A DNA stretch of 64,000 nucleotides, taken from the NCBI RefSeq assembly GCF_000284515.1, contig NC_017668.1, positions 434,001-498,000 on the forward strand, in the 5' to 3' direction. This stretch comes from Halobacillus halophilus DSM 2266. Lineage in GTDB: Bacteria; Bacillota; Bacilli; Bacillales; Halobacillaceae. Both the position numbers and the translations under genes were made by a program. This document shows positions 1 to 9,365 of the stretch, piece by piece. The notes below the pieces were generated by a model that searched no databases, had not been told where the DNA came from, and worked only from the letters and a program-made list of their open reading frames with translations. The stretch's first letter is position 1. Each line of letters begins with the position of its first letter.

Positions 1-140
1 ATGGGTGAAGGCTGAAATGGTTCTATTGCTTTGATACGTTTGGGTGAATTTATTACCATTGTTGACTTCGTAAGGTTTAAGTTTAGTAACATTATTTGAA
101 CAGTAGTTGATAATCTTCAATTGGATACTAACAGTTATGT

Positions 141-172
141 AAGAAGGTCTCTTTGGAGACCTTCTTTTTTTA
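141..172 (+). terminator. Intrinsic terminator
   Basis: Perfect 9-11 bp stem (GAAGGTCTC paired with GAGACCTTC), 4-nt loop, then a run of seven T. It probably ends a gene lying left of the window. Confidence 0.85.
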
Positions 173-405
173 TGGTGCAAATAGAACGCGTGTTACTCCT
201 CATTCTGCGTACTTTACTTGCTCAGAGTTAAAACTAAGCGTATGCAGCTAAAGTGAAGAAGCAGAGACAATTACTACAATGACTCAGCTAATTTCAAGTC
301 TAATAAATAGTATTTACTCAGAAACGTTTTTTCTAATATCCTTGTCGTTTGCCGCTTCCTTAAACTGTCACCATTACAAGGCAAAACTTTCTCAACAGCC
401 CAAAT

Positions 406-434
406 CCCCAAGCCTGCAAAGTTGGGGTTTTTTT
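406..434 (+). terminator. Probable intrinsic terminator
   Basis: Stem CCCCAA/TTGGGG with a 10-nt loop followed by seven T. It is the second terminator before the germinant operon and isolates it from upstream transcription. Confidence 0.55.
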
Positions 435-460
435 GTGTATATCATTAATCCTCCATATTA

Positions 461-491
461 TGAATATTTTTCCTTACAATTGTAGAGTCTA
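461..491 (+). promoter_or_regulatory. Candidate SigG promoter for the ger operon
   Basis: TGAATA (a good SigG -35) is followed after 18 nt by GAGTCTA, a partial match to the CATACTA -10. It sits about 28 nt before the ATG. GerA-type operons are normally SigG-dependent in the forespore. The -10 is weak, so this is only a candidate. Confidence 0.35.
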
Positions 492-518
492 ATAAAAAAG
501 TAAAGGATCCTTTCAAAT

Positions 519-1601
519 ATGAGATCTGGAGAAATTAGTTATTTACAATTGCTCTTTTTAGTCATGATGTCTTCTGGGTTTTATAATCACGTTATTTTGA
601 CACCGCCCATTTTGAATGTAGCGAGAAGAGATGCATGGATTTCTGCATCCATGACTTCGATATCCTTTTTTGTTGTTCTTTTAATCATTTACATCATTCA
701 TAAACTGACGAAAGACCGTCCTCTCCTTCAATACTTAGAGGAGGGATTCGGTAAAGCGGGTAAGTGGCTATTTATGATCCCGCTCCTGGCTTATTTACTG
801 CTAAGTGGGTTTATCACGTATTTCGACACGATTATGTGGACGAAAGTATCTTATTTACAGAGCACTCCTAAAATCTTTTTAGCTGTTCTAACATTAGGTG
901 TCGTTTTATTAGTGCTGAAAGAAGGGATTCAGACTTTAGCAATTTCAGCTGGAGTGCTGCTGCCTTTCGTCGTTCTATTTGGCATATTTGTAGCGGTGGC
1001 CAATATGCAGAATAAAGATTACTCTTTACTATTTCCAGTGATGGCTGAAGGATGGGGGCCAGTATGGAAGGGGTTTATCGTAGGCAGCAGCGGTGCTATC
1101 GACTTGATTCTTATTTTGTGTATTCAACATCAAGTGAAAAAGAAAATGGCGTTCTGGAAGTATTTAATTTTTGGAGCCTTGCTTCTAAATCTTTTTGTAT
1201 CCCCGATTACCGGGGCTATCGCTATGTTTGGACCAGAGCACGGAGCTGAACTGAGGTATCCGGCATACGAACAATGGAGGATGGTATCCATAGGTGCTTA
1301 TATTACGCATGTGGATTACTTAACGATCTATCAGTGGCTCTCTGGTGCGGTGATAAGAATAGCTCTTATCCTATATCTTCTTCCTTCTCTTTTTACAATT
1401 AAAAAAATAAAGGCGAAAAGATGGATTCAATTAAGTTATGCGGTTATTTTAGTCCTCAGTTTATATACACCTTTATCCGATATGCAATTCTATTATTTAT
1501 TGAAAAAGTATGTATTGCCCGGTTTTGTTTATGGAATGGGGGTATATCTGTTCCTATTACTTGGAGCCATAGTATGGATTTATAGGAGGCGGACATCTTG
1601 A
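519..1601 (+). CDS. Spore germination receptor B subunit (GerAB/YndE family)
   Basis: This is the integral-membrane B subunit of a GerA-type nutrient germinant receptor, which acts in the spore inner membrane. B subunits belong to the amino-acid permease-like superfamily and are thought to bind the germinant. The 360-residue product has about ten hydrophobic segments along its whole length, the usual size for the family. The ATG follows an AAAGGATCC-type ribosome site. It is the first gene of a three-gene operon and its TGA overlaps the TTG of the next gene (TTGA). The gene order B-A-C differs from the A-B-C order of the archetypal gerA operon. The specific germinant cannot be read from sequence. 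Confidence 0.93.
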   Translation: MRSGEISYLQLLFLVMMSSGFYNHVILTPPILNVARRDAWISASMTSISFFVVLLIIYIIHKLTKDRPLLQYLEEGFGKAGKWLFMIPLLAYLLLSGFITYFDTIMWTKVSYLQSTPKIFLAVLTLGVVLLVLKEGIQTLAISAGVLLPFVVLFGIFVAVANMQNKDYSLLFPVMAEGWGPVWKGFIVGSSGAIDLILILCIQHQVKKKMAFWKYLIFGALLLNLFVSPITGAIAMFGPEHGAELRYPAYEQWRMVSIGAYITHVDYLTIYQWLSGAVIRIALILYLLPSLFTIKKIKAKRWIQLSYAVILVLSLYTPLSDMQFYYLLKKYVLPGFVYGMGVYLFLLLGAIVWIYRRRTS

Positions 1602-3058
1602 AAAAGAAAAAAGAGAAACAAGAAAATACGGAACAAGCTGTCACGTTTACTGAAAAATCCTTGAGAGATCTGTTTGACGGCTGTGCAGATGTCAAGTTTC
1701 ATCAAGCAGAAACTTCGGTTGGAAAAATACTTGTAGTTTACTGTAAGGGGTTGTATGATCAGAACGCTTTATTCCAATATGTATTGCGACCCATCCAGCA
1801 AAACACAAGAAAAAGAGCAGATTTGAAGGAGATTCTTCCAGCGAATGTTACAGAGCTTGGTACTTCGATTACGAAAGAAAAAATGGTAAACATTGTTTTT
1901 AAAGGGAAGGCTGTCATTCTACATGAAGATGACTCCCGATTATGGAAAATCGAAGCCTGTGACCACCCCGCACGAAATGTAGAGGAACCAAGTACAGAAG
2001 TATCAATCAGAGGATCGAAAGAAGGCTTTATTGAAGAAATTGTCATGAATACAGCTCTCATACGTAAACGCCTTAGAACTTCTAGTTTAAAGGTCGTATC
2101 ATTTGTTGTGGGGGAGCGGACGAAAACAATTGTACAATTGTTTTATTTGGAAGATGTAACCAATCCAGAAATGATAGAAGAAGCTAAGTCCAGACTTGGG
2201 AGTATTGATATCGATGGTGTGGAGAGCAGTCTTCAAATTGAAGAATTAATTGCAGATCAAAAGCATCCTTTGTTCCCTTTATTTGTTTATACAGGAAGAC
2301 CGGACTTCGTGGTGGAGAGTTTAATGCATGGCCGGTTTGCCATTTTGGTTGATGGTACACCGACAGCTTTAATTGCACCCGTTAATTTATTTTTTGTGTT
2401 AAAAACAGCGGAGGACAGCAATGTTTCTTCCATTTTTGTTCTTTTTGAACGGTTTCTACGTATGGTGGGGCTGTTCATTGCTTTATTCGTCCCTGCTTTT
2501 TGGGTAGGATTAATTTCTTATCACCCTGATCAACTCCCATTTACTCTTTTAGCTACCGTAACACTATCGAGGGACGGTGTTCCATTTTCTGCACCTGTAG
2601 AGTGTTTTCTGATGTTATTCTTGTTTGAATTATTCCGAGAAGCAGGAATTCGGTTACCTATGGCTATTGGACAAATCTTGTCAGTTGTAGGGGGATTGAT
2701 CATTGGCCAAGCTGCTATTGCTGCCGGCCTCACAGCCCCTGGGATTCTTGTCGTCAACGCAGTCGCTCTTGTGGCTACCTTCACGTTGATCAATCAATCA
2801 TTAACAGGCCTTGTAGGTATTTTACGGCTGGTCATTTTACTGTTCACTTCCTTCTTAGGAATGTTCGGTTTTTTCATTTGTCTGTTCGCAGTAATCGGTT
2901 ATTTAGCAAGTATGCGATCGTTTGGGGTCCCGTACCTGGCACCTTTCGCACCGCTTAAACCGAAAGACTTAAAGGACTCTATGTGGAATTCGTCGGATGA
3001 TAAATACCGTAGACCAGACATGTTGGACCCTATTGATACTACGAGAAAAGGGCAGTGA
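1598..3058 (+). CDS. Spore germination receptor A subunit (GerAA/GerKA family)
   Basis: This is the A subunit of the germinant receptor: a cytoplasmic N-terminal domain followed by a membrane domain. The 486 residues match the family length of about 480-500. The N-terminal part (about 1-245) carries the family signature near residues 130-160 (ST.VSIRGSKEGFIE, then LIRKRLR). The GRFAILVDGTP block is near 246-256, and membrane helices occupy about 270-440. Translation starts at TTG 1598, just after AGGAGG, inside the stop of the B-subunit gene. Its own stop overlaps the GTG of the C subunit, so the three genes are translationally coupled. It should be expressed with its partners during sporulation. 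Confidence 0.95.
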   Translation: MKKKKEKQENTEQAVTFTEKSLRDLFDGCADVKFHQAETSVGKILVVYCKGLYDQNALFQYVLRPIQQNTRKRADLKEILPANVTELGTSITKEKMVNIVFKGKAVILHEDDSRLWKIEACDHPARNVEEPSTEVSIRGSKEGFIEEIVMNTALIRKRLRTSSLKVVSFVVGERTKTIVQLFYLEDVTNPEMIEEAKSRLGSIDIDGVESSLQIEELIADQKHPLFPLFVYTGRPDFVVESLMHGRFAILVDGTPTALIAPVNLFFVLKTAEDSNVSSIFVLFERFLRMVGLFIALFVPAFWVGLISYHPDQLPFTLLATVTLSRDGVPFSAPVECFLMLFLFELFREAGIRLPMAIGQILSVVGGLIIGQAAIAAGLTAPGILVVNAVALVATFTLINQSLTGLVGILRLVILLFTSFLGMFGFFICLFAVIGYLASMRSFGVPYLAPFAPLKPKDLKDSMWNSSDDKYRRPDMLDPIDTTRKGQ

Positions 3059-4209
3059 ATAAATTGTACAGAAAATGGATATGGGTCTTACTTTCTCTCA
3101 CGTTATTGACAGGTTGCTGGGATAGTAAAAGCATTGAGCAAACAATTTATATTTCCAGTCTGGGTATTGATTATAAAGATGGTGAATTTCATATCTATTC
3201 GAAGATTCTTCAATTCGAAAATGTGGGTAAACAAGAAGGCGGTGGAGGCCCCCCTGAAGAACTGCCGATCTGGGGAGCACAAGGAGTCGGGAAAACATTT
3301 GATAGTGCTACTGATAAACTTTACAAAACCACCCAACAGCCCATCTCATGGGCCCATATTGGAGATTTAATCATCACGACTAGGGCATTGGAGAAGGACG
3401 GAGTTCTAGATGAAGTGATGGATGTTCTGAATCGCTATTCGGAGACAAGAAGTGAAGTGATGCTTTATGCCACTGATGATGAATTACCTCTACTTGCACA
3501 AGGGACACCGATTTTAGGGAAATCACCCTGGTATTCACGGGTTAACAATCCTTACCCTGTATTCAAGCAGTTCTCTCTCATTACGCCCATTACTTTGCGA
3601 AATTATTTGATTGATCAAAAGGAACCCGGGAAAGTGGTAAAAATCCCTAAGTTGGGTATTAACGAAAATAAGTGGACGAAAGATAATGAACCTCATCCAA
3701 TCCATGAATTTGGAGGAAGTGCTTTTGTTTACAGAGGGAAGTACAAAGGCAGCCTATCCACAGAAGAGGAACAAGGAGTTCGTTGGATGCAGAAAGAAGC
3801 TAAAAGGATCCCACTTTACTTATATAAGAATGAAGAAGATTACGCCTCTGTTGTCTTTGCCGACCCTAAAATTGATATTGAGCCTGAAGTTCAAGGGGAA
3901 GAGGTGACTGTTTCTGTAAAAGTAGAAGTGACAGGAGAAATCATCGAGAATCCTTTCCATAAAGATGACCAAAAACTGGTCAAAGAAGCCGAACAACAAA
4001 TTGAAGAACAAATAAAAAGTACCTATCAGGAAGCTTTAGAAAAGAATATTGATGTCTATCAGTTCACAAATCATGTATACAAAAAGGACCCCAAAGCGTT
4101 TAAAAAGCTCGGTCTTGAAAATAAAGATTGGATAACATCTGAGACGTTGAAAGACTTAAAAGTAAAAGTAAGTATTGCTTCATCGGGTAAATTAAAATTA
4201 AAAGAATGA
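3055..4209 (+). CDS. Spore germination lipoprotein C subunit (GerAC family)
   Basis: This is the C subunit of the germinant receptor, a lipoprotein anchored to the outer face of the spore inner membrane. The 384-residue product starts at GTG, overlapping the previous stop. It has a lysine/arginine-containing signal peptide ending in the lipobox LLTGC, with the lipidated cysteine at residue 21. The WDS motif directly after the cysteine is typical of GerAC proteins. The mature part is hydrophilic with an acidic, lysine-rich C-terminal half. All three receptor subunits are intact here, so a functional receptor is likely. Confidence 0.94.
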   Translation: MNKLYRKWIWVLLSLTLLTGCWDSKSIEQTIYISSLGIDYKDGEFHIYSKILQFENVGKQEGGGGPPEELPIWGAQGVGKTFDSATDKLYKTTQQPISWAHIGDLIITTRALEKDGVLDEVMDVLNRYSETRSEVMLYATDDELPLLAQGTPILGKSPWYSRVNNPYPVFKQFSLITPITLRNYLIDQKEPGKVVKIPKLGINENKWTKDNEPHPIHEFGGSAFVYRGKYKGSLSTEEEQGVRWMQKEAKRIPLYLYKNEEDYASVVFADPKIDIEPEVQGEEVTVSVKVEVTGEIIENPFHKDDQKLVKEAEQQIEEQIKSTYQEALEKNIDVYQFTNHVYKKDPKAFKKLGLENKDWITSETLKDLKVKVSIASSGKLKLKE

Positions 4210-4348
4210 GCAAGTGGACTATGTAATTTGTTCATATTTCCAGGCTAGCCACCAGTATATCTTGAAAAATACTCCTTCAAATAGCTATTCCAATTAGGAT
4301 GATAGGTGGAAGGGATATTATCAATAATGTTGGGCTTTTTATAATATA

Positions 4349-4975
4349 GCAACCGGAATAGCTGTCGATAACGTGGCCTATGCCTATATAACCAGATACA
4401 CAAGTTCCAATGATTTTCCAACCACAAACGGGGCCTTTGATCGCACATATCATGGGGATGGTGATGTTTTTGTTACAAAATTAAACACTGTAGCAGATCC
4501 AACGATAACATTCGGGGGAGATATCACTGTAGCTAACGTCCCCGGTCTTTGTGGATCTACTCTAAACTACCCCTCTTCGATTGTAACCAATGATGTCCTG
4601 CTGGTTTTACTGTTGAATGTAATCCGCCTTCGGGCTCATTTTTTCCTATTGGAAATGCCACCGTTACCTGCCCAGCAACAGATGCTTCAAAAAATGTGGC
4701 TTTTGGGAGTTTGATATTTATGTGGAGTCTAGCAGTTCAACCACCCTCGAGCTCGATTTATTGCTAACGCAGGAGGTTCAGGTAGTCAATGACATGACCC
4801 TGGAAGTTCGAAGACGCACCGGCTCGAGAATGTATCAATATCCAACATATAGGATTGGGTAGTTTTTTCTAAAGGGGTGCAACGCCACATCCCCGTCCCA
4901 CTAGAGTTCAACTCCGCTAACCTCGCATGCAGGAATAATGGTGATCAGGTAACCATCCATTGTGAATCCTTCTAG
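4349..4975 (+). pseudogene. Decayed SBBP beta-propeller / HYR-domain surface protein
   Basis: Reading 4355-4595 gives GIAVD..AYAYITRYTSS.DFPTT.GAFD and GDGDVFVTKLN, the SBBP beta-propeller repeat signature. The frame then shifts near 4595 into PAGFTVECNPPSGSFFPIG and ATVTCPATDAS, an HYR domain. It shifts again near 4711 into SFDIYVESSSSTTLELDL and LEVRRRTG. A third shift near 4860-4890 leads into RHIPVPLEFNSANLACR and ends at TAG 4973-4975. No start or ribosome site is present. At least three frame breaks and a missing 5' part mark a dead gene. It was probably a large secreted or spore-surface protein. Product name by family recognition only. Confidence 0.8.
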
Positions 4976-5186
4976 CTACCAGTAATTTGTCGGTTAAAAA
5001 CTTCCCTTACCTTGTTTTCGTATGAATCAATCGTGGCAAAACCTAAATAAGATATGCACTTAAGAGTTATAATGGCCGTGTTGGTACCAGATCGATAAGT
5101 TTTAAGAGAAAAAATTAAACCACAAAGATTGTAATGATTTTAATTGAAAATTAAAATTTACTAAAGGCTTGTACACTTTCGTTATT

Positions 5187-5224
5187 ATTTAAAGGGCTAT
5201 GTTTTTACACATAGCCCTTTAAAT
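5187..5224 (-). terminator. Long terminator hairpin (bidirectional)
   Basis: A 16-bp perfect stem built on AAAGGGCTATGT/ACATAGCCCTTT with a 6-nt loop. It begins two bases beyond the stop of the 47-residue minus-strand gene, so it probably ends that transcript. Confidence 0.75.
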
Positions 5225-5225
5225 T

Positions 5226-5369
5226 CTAGCTAATGGTTCCAAGAATCTCATTTATACAGTCGATGACAATTTGGCGTTGCTCACTTGATCCTAGTAAAAC
5301 AGCTAACAAAAGCGCTACCAAAAACAAGACAGCAATTAGTACAGCGACTAAGTTTCTTAGAAAATTCAT
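5226..5369 (-). CDS. 47-residue single-span membrane peptide
   Basis: This small gene is supported by a textbook ribosome site (AAAGGAGGGA, 7 nt before the ATG) and by the terminator hairpin immediately after its TAG. The product begins MNFLRNLVAVL and has one strongly hydrophobic helix (about residues 6-27, only V, L, I, A, F), followed by a short polar tail with one cysteine (SSEQRQIVIDCINEILGTIS). I do not recognise the family. A single-span peptide of this type could be a small regulatory or sporulation membrane protein, but nothing in the sequence decides that. A CATAAAATA block at 5419-5427 (minus strand) resembles a SigK -10 but lacks a clear -35. Confidence 0.7.
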   Translation of the reverse strand: MNFLRNLVAVLIAVLFLVALLLAVLLGSSEQRQIVIDCINEILGTIS

Positions 5370-5771
5370 AGTTCTCCCTCCTTTATTAAAGGATTGTAGG
5401 AGACGTCTCTTACATTAATATTTTATGAAAATCTAGCAATTACGCTTGTACGATAGCCTTTATTAATAGAATTCAATGGTTTAACTACTTTATATTTAAT
5501 AGCAGCCAAGTTATCCGCACTATATATTTACAGTTTGTTATTTTAATTAGAATATTGATAATCGCTTTCTTATTTATATTGAGAAGTTGAGGTTATAGTC
5601 ATAATGGAAATAAGATTGAGTTTTCCTGAATGGGCGGTAGGTATGATGTGATCTCACCCACACTCAAAAATAGAACAGAAGGTTTAAAACGATTTGCATA
5701 GTTCTATAATCGTCCACCGTAACTTAAAGAAAAAGCCTCTCAAGAGTTAATTAACTTTTGAGAGGCTTTTT
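5370..5771. other. Intergenic, AT-rich
   Basis: It holds the probable promoter of the small minus-strand gene and, at its right end, the terminator of the large cysteine-rich gene. I see no further gene. Confidence 0.5.
5731..5770 (-). terminator. Terminator of the Ig-repeat gene
   Basis: A 13-bp stem AAAAGCCTCTCAA/TTGAGAGGCTTTT encloses a second palindrome, AGTTAATTAACT. It lies directly downstream of the stop at 5772 on the minus strand. Confidence 0.85.
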
Positions 5772-7823
5772 TTAATTTGGAGCATCATCACAATCTCCAA
5801 TGAATGTTGACCGACTCACACGCTGGACAAAACTCGTGAAGAAAGTGTTGCCCATATTATCTGTGGCACTAACTGTCCAAACTCCTATATCTGGAGCCGT
5901 TATGGAAAGCTCGATAGTGACATCAAATAAGCCGTTGAGAACATTTCCTTCTGCCGTTGCGGTACCGTGGACGCGTGCAAATGTATTGCTTTCGCACTCA
6001 ATATCTAGTCTTCTTCCTTGCACGAACCGGATAACTTCTTGATCGGTTCTGAAAACAACCGAGAAATCATCAACGTCAGGGTTACACCCAGGCACAATTC
6101 TAAAGCATTGAATCGCAGATAGATTAATAATTCCATCTAAAAAAGTAACCATTCCATTCTGGGTAAGCTCCACTGTAGCCCTAGTACGAGACCCGCGCGG
6201 CCTGATCCTGAATTTACATGGACATTCTTCTGGGAGGCAGATAATTTGTGTTCCGAAATTAGCTTCAACCATCTGTCCCTGAACGGTGGTCGTCGCCTCA
6301 ACATCGATATCTGTTAGTGAGGTGCCTTCTGGTACCATAATGGTGGTTGTGAAATCTCCATTGATATCTGAGATGGCAGGATTGGGCTCATACGTGACAA
6401 CATCTTCTGGAAAATCACTGAAAAAAATCTCTGCTCCTTCAATTCCCATCCCGTTACAGCTGATATTTCCTGTAATGACAGCCATGCAGTCTATGAGCTG
6501 AGGTACGTTTATGGTTAAGATACAAGCATCGAAAGGACAATTGACTGTAACGTCAACTGAATCACTGACCATTTGTCCTTCAACAGTAGTTGAGGCTATG
6601 AGGGTGACCGTTTGAGGAGCGGTACCATTCGTAATGCGGACTCCGGTGAAATAGTCCCCGAGAGAATCTGTTTCTATTTGAGGAGGTTCAAAGGTTACGA
6701 TTCCTGGAGCGTTACTATCGAAGGTCACCAACGCTCCTTCAATTAATCGTCCATTACAGCGGACCCTTCCATCCATGAAATCATCACAGGTAATCGTTGC
6801 AGGAGCAAATAAATCAATTCCACACGGGTCTTCTGGACATTCGACAACGGTCTCCGTAGAAGCTGACGCTACCACGCTTCTTACTATCGCTTCTGCCATT
6901 ATGGTCACGTTGGTAGCTTCGGTATCTTCGGGTATCTCTACATTTACATCAAAATAACCATTTTCATCTGTTGTTACAGGGTTCATATCATACAAAACTA
7001 AATCAGGGGACCCACTGAGGGTGACCTCTGCGCCTTCAATTGGAATAGTGGCACAAACCACCCTGCCGCTTATCACATTAGTACAGAATATATCGGCTGG
7101 AACAAAGAGGTCTACTTCACAAGGGAAACATTGGAATGTAATATCTGCCTGATTCCGGGTGATTCGGAAAGAATTTTGTGAAACCACCCAGTCATACACT
7201 TTTGTGGCAGACACACAAGCGACTTCCTGTTGCTGGGATGGAGTGGGCTGAGGAGCAGGAAGATTAAGTATCTCGTTAACCTCGGGCTGCACCTGTTTTC
7301 TTTCAGTAGAGTCCTCCGAAAAAGTTGTCGGACATTGATTTGGTATTTTAAAAGTGCAGGGCGGTTGTTCAATCTCTTTGCGTGGCACGCAAAAGCTGAT
7401 GGGCAGTTCAAACACTGTATCTACGACTGTTTGAACACTCAGACAAACGTCAAAAAAGATATCAAGGGATAGAAATTCTCCATTCTGACAGTTCACACAT
7501 GCCTGACAGTCAAACTCGGTTACTTTGCATTCAATATCTGTACCATCAGGTGCACATAACAGTAAAGTCTCCACAAAACAAAAGGGAATCGGATCTGTGA
7601 TACAAGTAGTTTCATCGTCACTGATTTCAACTACTACAAAGCCTTGATTGATAAGGGAAACGCGTTGTAAAACGACTGATTCTCCTGAGAGCGTTACTGT
7701 TACGTCTTCCCTGCTGCCTGATTCCCGGCAGGTAATAGACTCAACAGTTTCTCCTAGTTCATCCGTCAGATAGCACACGAGCACGCTATCGTTTGAAAAC
7801 AGACTGCATATATCGGGGTTCAA
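5772..7823 (-). CDS. Cysteine-rich modular protein with three Ig-like repeats; probable spore surface protein
   Basis: About 683 residues and no signal peptide. In order it has: a cysteine module (about 1-170) with CAPDGTD and FCVPR; the motif KVYDWV near 210; three repeats of about 100 residues, each opening with a pattern like C..DLF.PA.I.C and holding GAEVTL/GALVTF/GAEIFF (bacterial Ig-like, Big type); and a C-terminal domain of about 145 residues. Both N-terminal modules recur in the genes at 25733 and 45796. A TTG start is preferred because GGAG lies 9 nt upstream; the ATG at 7838 has no ribosome site. A near-perfect SigK promoter sits upstream, so late mother-cell expression and a coat/exosporium location are inferred. 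Function unknown. Confidence 0.8.
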   Translation of the reverse strand: MNPDICSLFSNDSVLVCYLTDELGETVESITCRESGSREDVTVTLSGESVVLQRVSLINQGFVVVEISDDETTCITDPIPFCFVETLLLCAPDGTDIECKVTEFDCQACVNCQNGEFLSLDIFFDVCLSVQTVVDTVFELPISFCVPRKEIEQPPCTFKIPNQCPTTFSEDSTERKQVQPEVNEILNLPAPQPTPSQQQEVACVSATKVYDWVVSQNSFRITRNQADITFQCFPCEVDLFVPADIFCTNVISGRVVCATIPIEGAEVTLSGSPDLVLYDMNPVTTDENGYFDVNVEIPEDTEATNVTIMAEAIVRSVVASASTETVVECPEDPCGIDLFAPATITCDDFMDGRVRCNGRLIEGALVTFDSNAPGIVTFEPPQIETDSLGDYFTGVRITNGTAPQTVTLIASTTVEGQMVSDSVDVTVNCPFDACILTINVPQLIDCMAVITGNISCNGMGIEGAEIFFSDFPEDVVTYEPNPAISDINGDFTTTIMVPEGTSLTDIDVEATTTVQGQMVEANFGTQIICLPEECPCKFRIRPRGSRTRATVELTQNGMVTFLDGIINLSAIQCFRIVPGCNPDVDDFSVVFRTDQEVIRFVQGRRLDIECESNTFARVHGTATAEGNVLNGLFDVTIELSITAPDIGVWTVSATDNMGNTFFTSFVQRVSRSTFIGDCDDAPN

Positions 7824-7861
7824 CCTTATCCACTCCATTCACAAAGCATAGTAAATTAAAA

Positions 7862-7889
7862 TAGTATATGTGAAGATCACTCTTGCGGT
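7862..7889 (-). promoter_or_regulatory. SigK-type promoter of the Ig-repeat gene
   Basis: On the minus strand, ACC is followed after 17 nt by CATATACTA, an exact match to AC-N17-CATANNNTA. It lies about 40 nt before the TTG start. Confidence 0.65.
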
Positions 7890-8117
7890 ATGGTCATGTG
7901 TCTACAGGCTCTGGTAACAGATGGAGTAAAATGAAGAAGAGAAAAGGTGCGAGGTTCCTTTTTTGAGTAAACATTTGTGGAGATATTAAAATACAGGTAC
8001 ACGATTATATACAGGGGACGATCTATTCATTACATATTAAGGAAAAGAAGAGTGGTGATTTTAGAATGTCGTCTTTTTTTGTGACATTCATTAATGCCAC
8101 TGATTTTTTACATCTTT

Positions 8118-9365
8118 TTACCCCCAGATAAGAAGTGTCATTAACACAGATATAATCGGGCATAAAATACTTAGCCCTATTCCCGCTTTCATATAATCCA
8201 CAAATTTGTAATTTCCAGGTTCATAAACCATCATATTTGTCTGATAGCCAATTGGCGTTAAAAAACTGCACGATGCTGCGATTGCGACATTGATGATGAA
8301 AAGCTTCGGCTCAACTCCTACACTTTCAGCGATTGAAACACCTACTGGAAACATCATGACTGCGGCTGCAATGTTATGAGTGAATTCTGTAAGGAGATTC
8401 GTAATAAGATAGCATAAGATTAATGTTAAAAATAACCCGCCAAATGAATACCATTCAATTAAAAGTTGGGAAATGAAAACATCCAGACTTATATTCTTGA
8501 TCACCTTGCCTAAAGCCATAGCAGATCCTATGAGTAAAATAACCTTCCAATCTACATAATTTTTTGCTTCTGTGAGCGTAAATGATTTAGTTACGAAAAG
8601 AAGTGAGGTAAATAAAAAGGCAGCAGTGAATATTGAGGTGGTTTGAGTAGAGGTTACGCCAATAAAACCAGCAAACATTACTGGAAACAGCCAGCAGATC
8701 CGTTTTTTCTTTCTGTAGTCTAAACTAACTTCATCGAGTATTTTGGCTTTTTGCGTATCTGAATGTAAAGGTAAAAAGTGAATCCCAATAAAACCGATGT
8801 AAAGAATTCCTGTAATGGTTAAGGGAACACCTATCCAGGCAAATTCGAATATGCCAAAACCATCATATCCTTTCTCAATTAGCATACTATTGAGGATAAG
8901 GTTTGTAGATGTACCTAATAATGTGGTGGTGCCTCCCAAAATCGCTGCATAAGATATGGGAATTAACACTTTCGAGGGAACAATGTTTATTTTGGTCCTC
9001 ATCTTTTGAATAGTAGGTATGAACATAGCCACTACAGGAGTGTTGTTCATAAATCCAGACACTATTGCGACTTGAGTCATCAACTTTAACGCTGCGTTTG
9101 CTTGAGATTTTTCGTTATTTAACCATAGACTACACCATTTTACGAACCAATTATTCAAAGCCATACAATTTCCAACTATAAATAAAAATATTATGGTGAG
9201 GACTGTTTTATTCAAGTAGGAACTAATAAACTCTGAAAATGAAACCAAACCTGTGAAGAAGAAAAAGGCTGCAGTAATGCTTAAAACCAAAGATGGATGA
9301 AACCTTCCACTAAGTAGTCCAAGTAACATACATGTGAAAGCGAATATGAAAATAAAGGTTTCCAT
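8118..9365 (-). CDS. SLC13/DASS-family permease
   Basis: Integral-membrane anion:sodium symporter-like permease of 415 residues with about 11 hydrophobic segments. The two family signatures are present: FMNNTPVVAMFIP in the first half and GTSTNLIL further on. The C-terminal half has the GYQTNMMVYEPG motif found in the ArsB/NhaD/SLC13 superfamily. Many bacterial relatives carry two TrkA-C domains in the centre; this one has none and is correspondingly short. Substrate (dicarboxylate, sulfate or other anion) cannot be assigned. The ATG has AGGAAA upstream. It is transcribed alone, divergent from the sulfotransferase gene. Confidence 0.85.
   Translation of the reverse strand: METFIFIFAFTCMLLGLLSGRFHPSLVLSITAAFFFFTGLVSFSEFISSYLNKTVLTIIFLFIVGNCMALNNWFVKWCSLWLNNEKSQANAALKLMTQVAIVSGFMNNTPVVAMFIPTIQKMRTKINIVPSKVLIPISYAAILGGTTTLLGTSTNLILNSMLIEKGYDGFGIFEFAWIGVPLTITGILYIGFIGIHFLPLHSDTQKAKILDEVSLDYRKKKRICWLFPVMFAGFIGVTSTQTTSIFTAAFLFTSLLFVTKSFTLTEAKNYVDWKVILLIGSAMALGKVIKNISLDVFISQLLIEWYSFGGLFLTLILCYLITNLLTEFTHNIAAAVMMFPVGVSIAESVGVEPKLFIINVAIAASCSFLTPIGYQTNMMVYEPGNYKFVDYMKAGIGLSILCPIISVLMTLLIWG

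Larger units (their letters stand above)
1..518. other. Intergenic lead-in to germinant receptor operon
   Basis: No gene with a ribosome site is visible here. The stretch holds two hairpin terminators and a candidate forespore promoter, listed separately. The 68-codon frame at 279-485 crosses a terminator hairpin and has no Shine-Dalgarno, so I treat it as chance. Confidence 0.6.

Noticed and set aside
279-485. 68-codon plus-strand frame before the ger operon
   Set aside because: It crosses a terminator hairpin, has no ribosome site and ends in the promoter region.
8064-8089. GAATGTC/GACATTC hairpin downstream of the SLC13 gene
   Set aside because: Only 7 bp with the T run inside the loop rather than after the stem; too weak to call a terminator.
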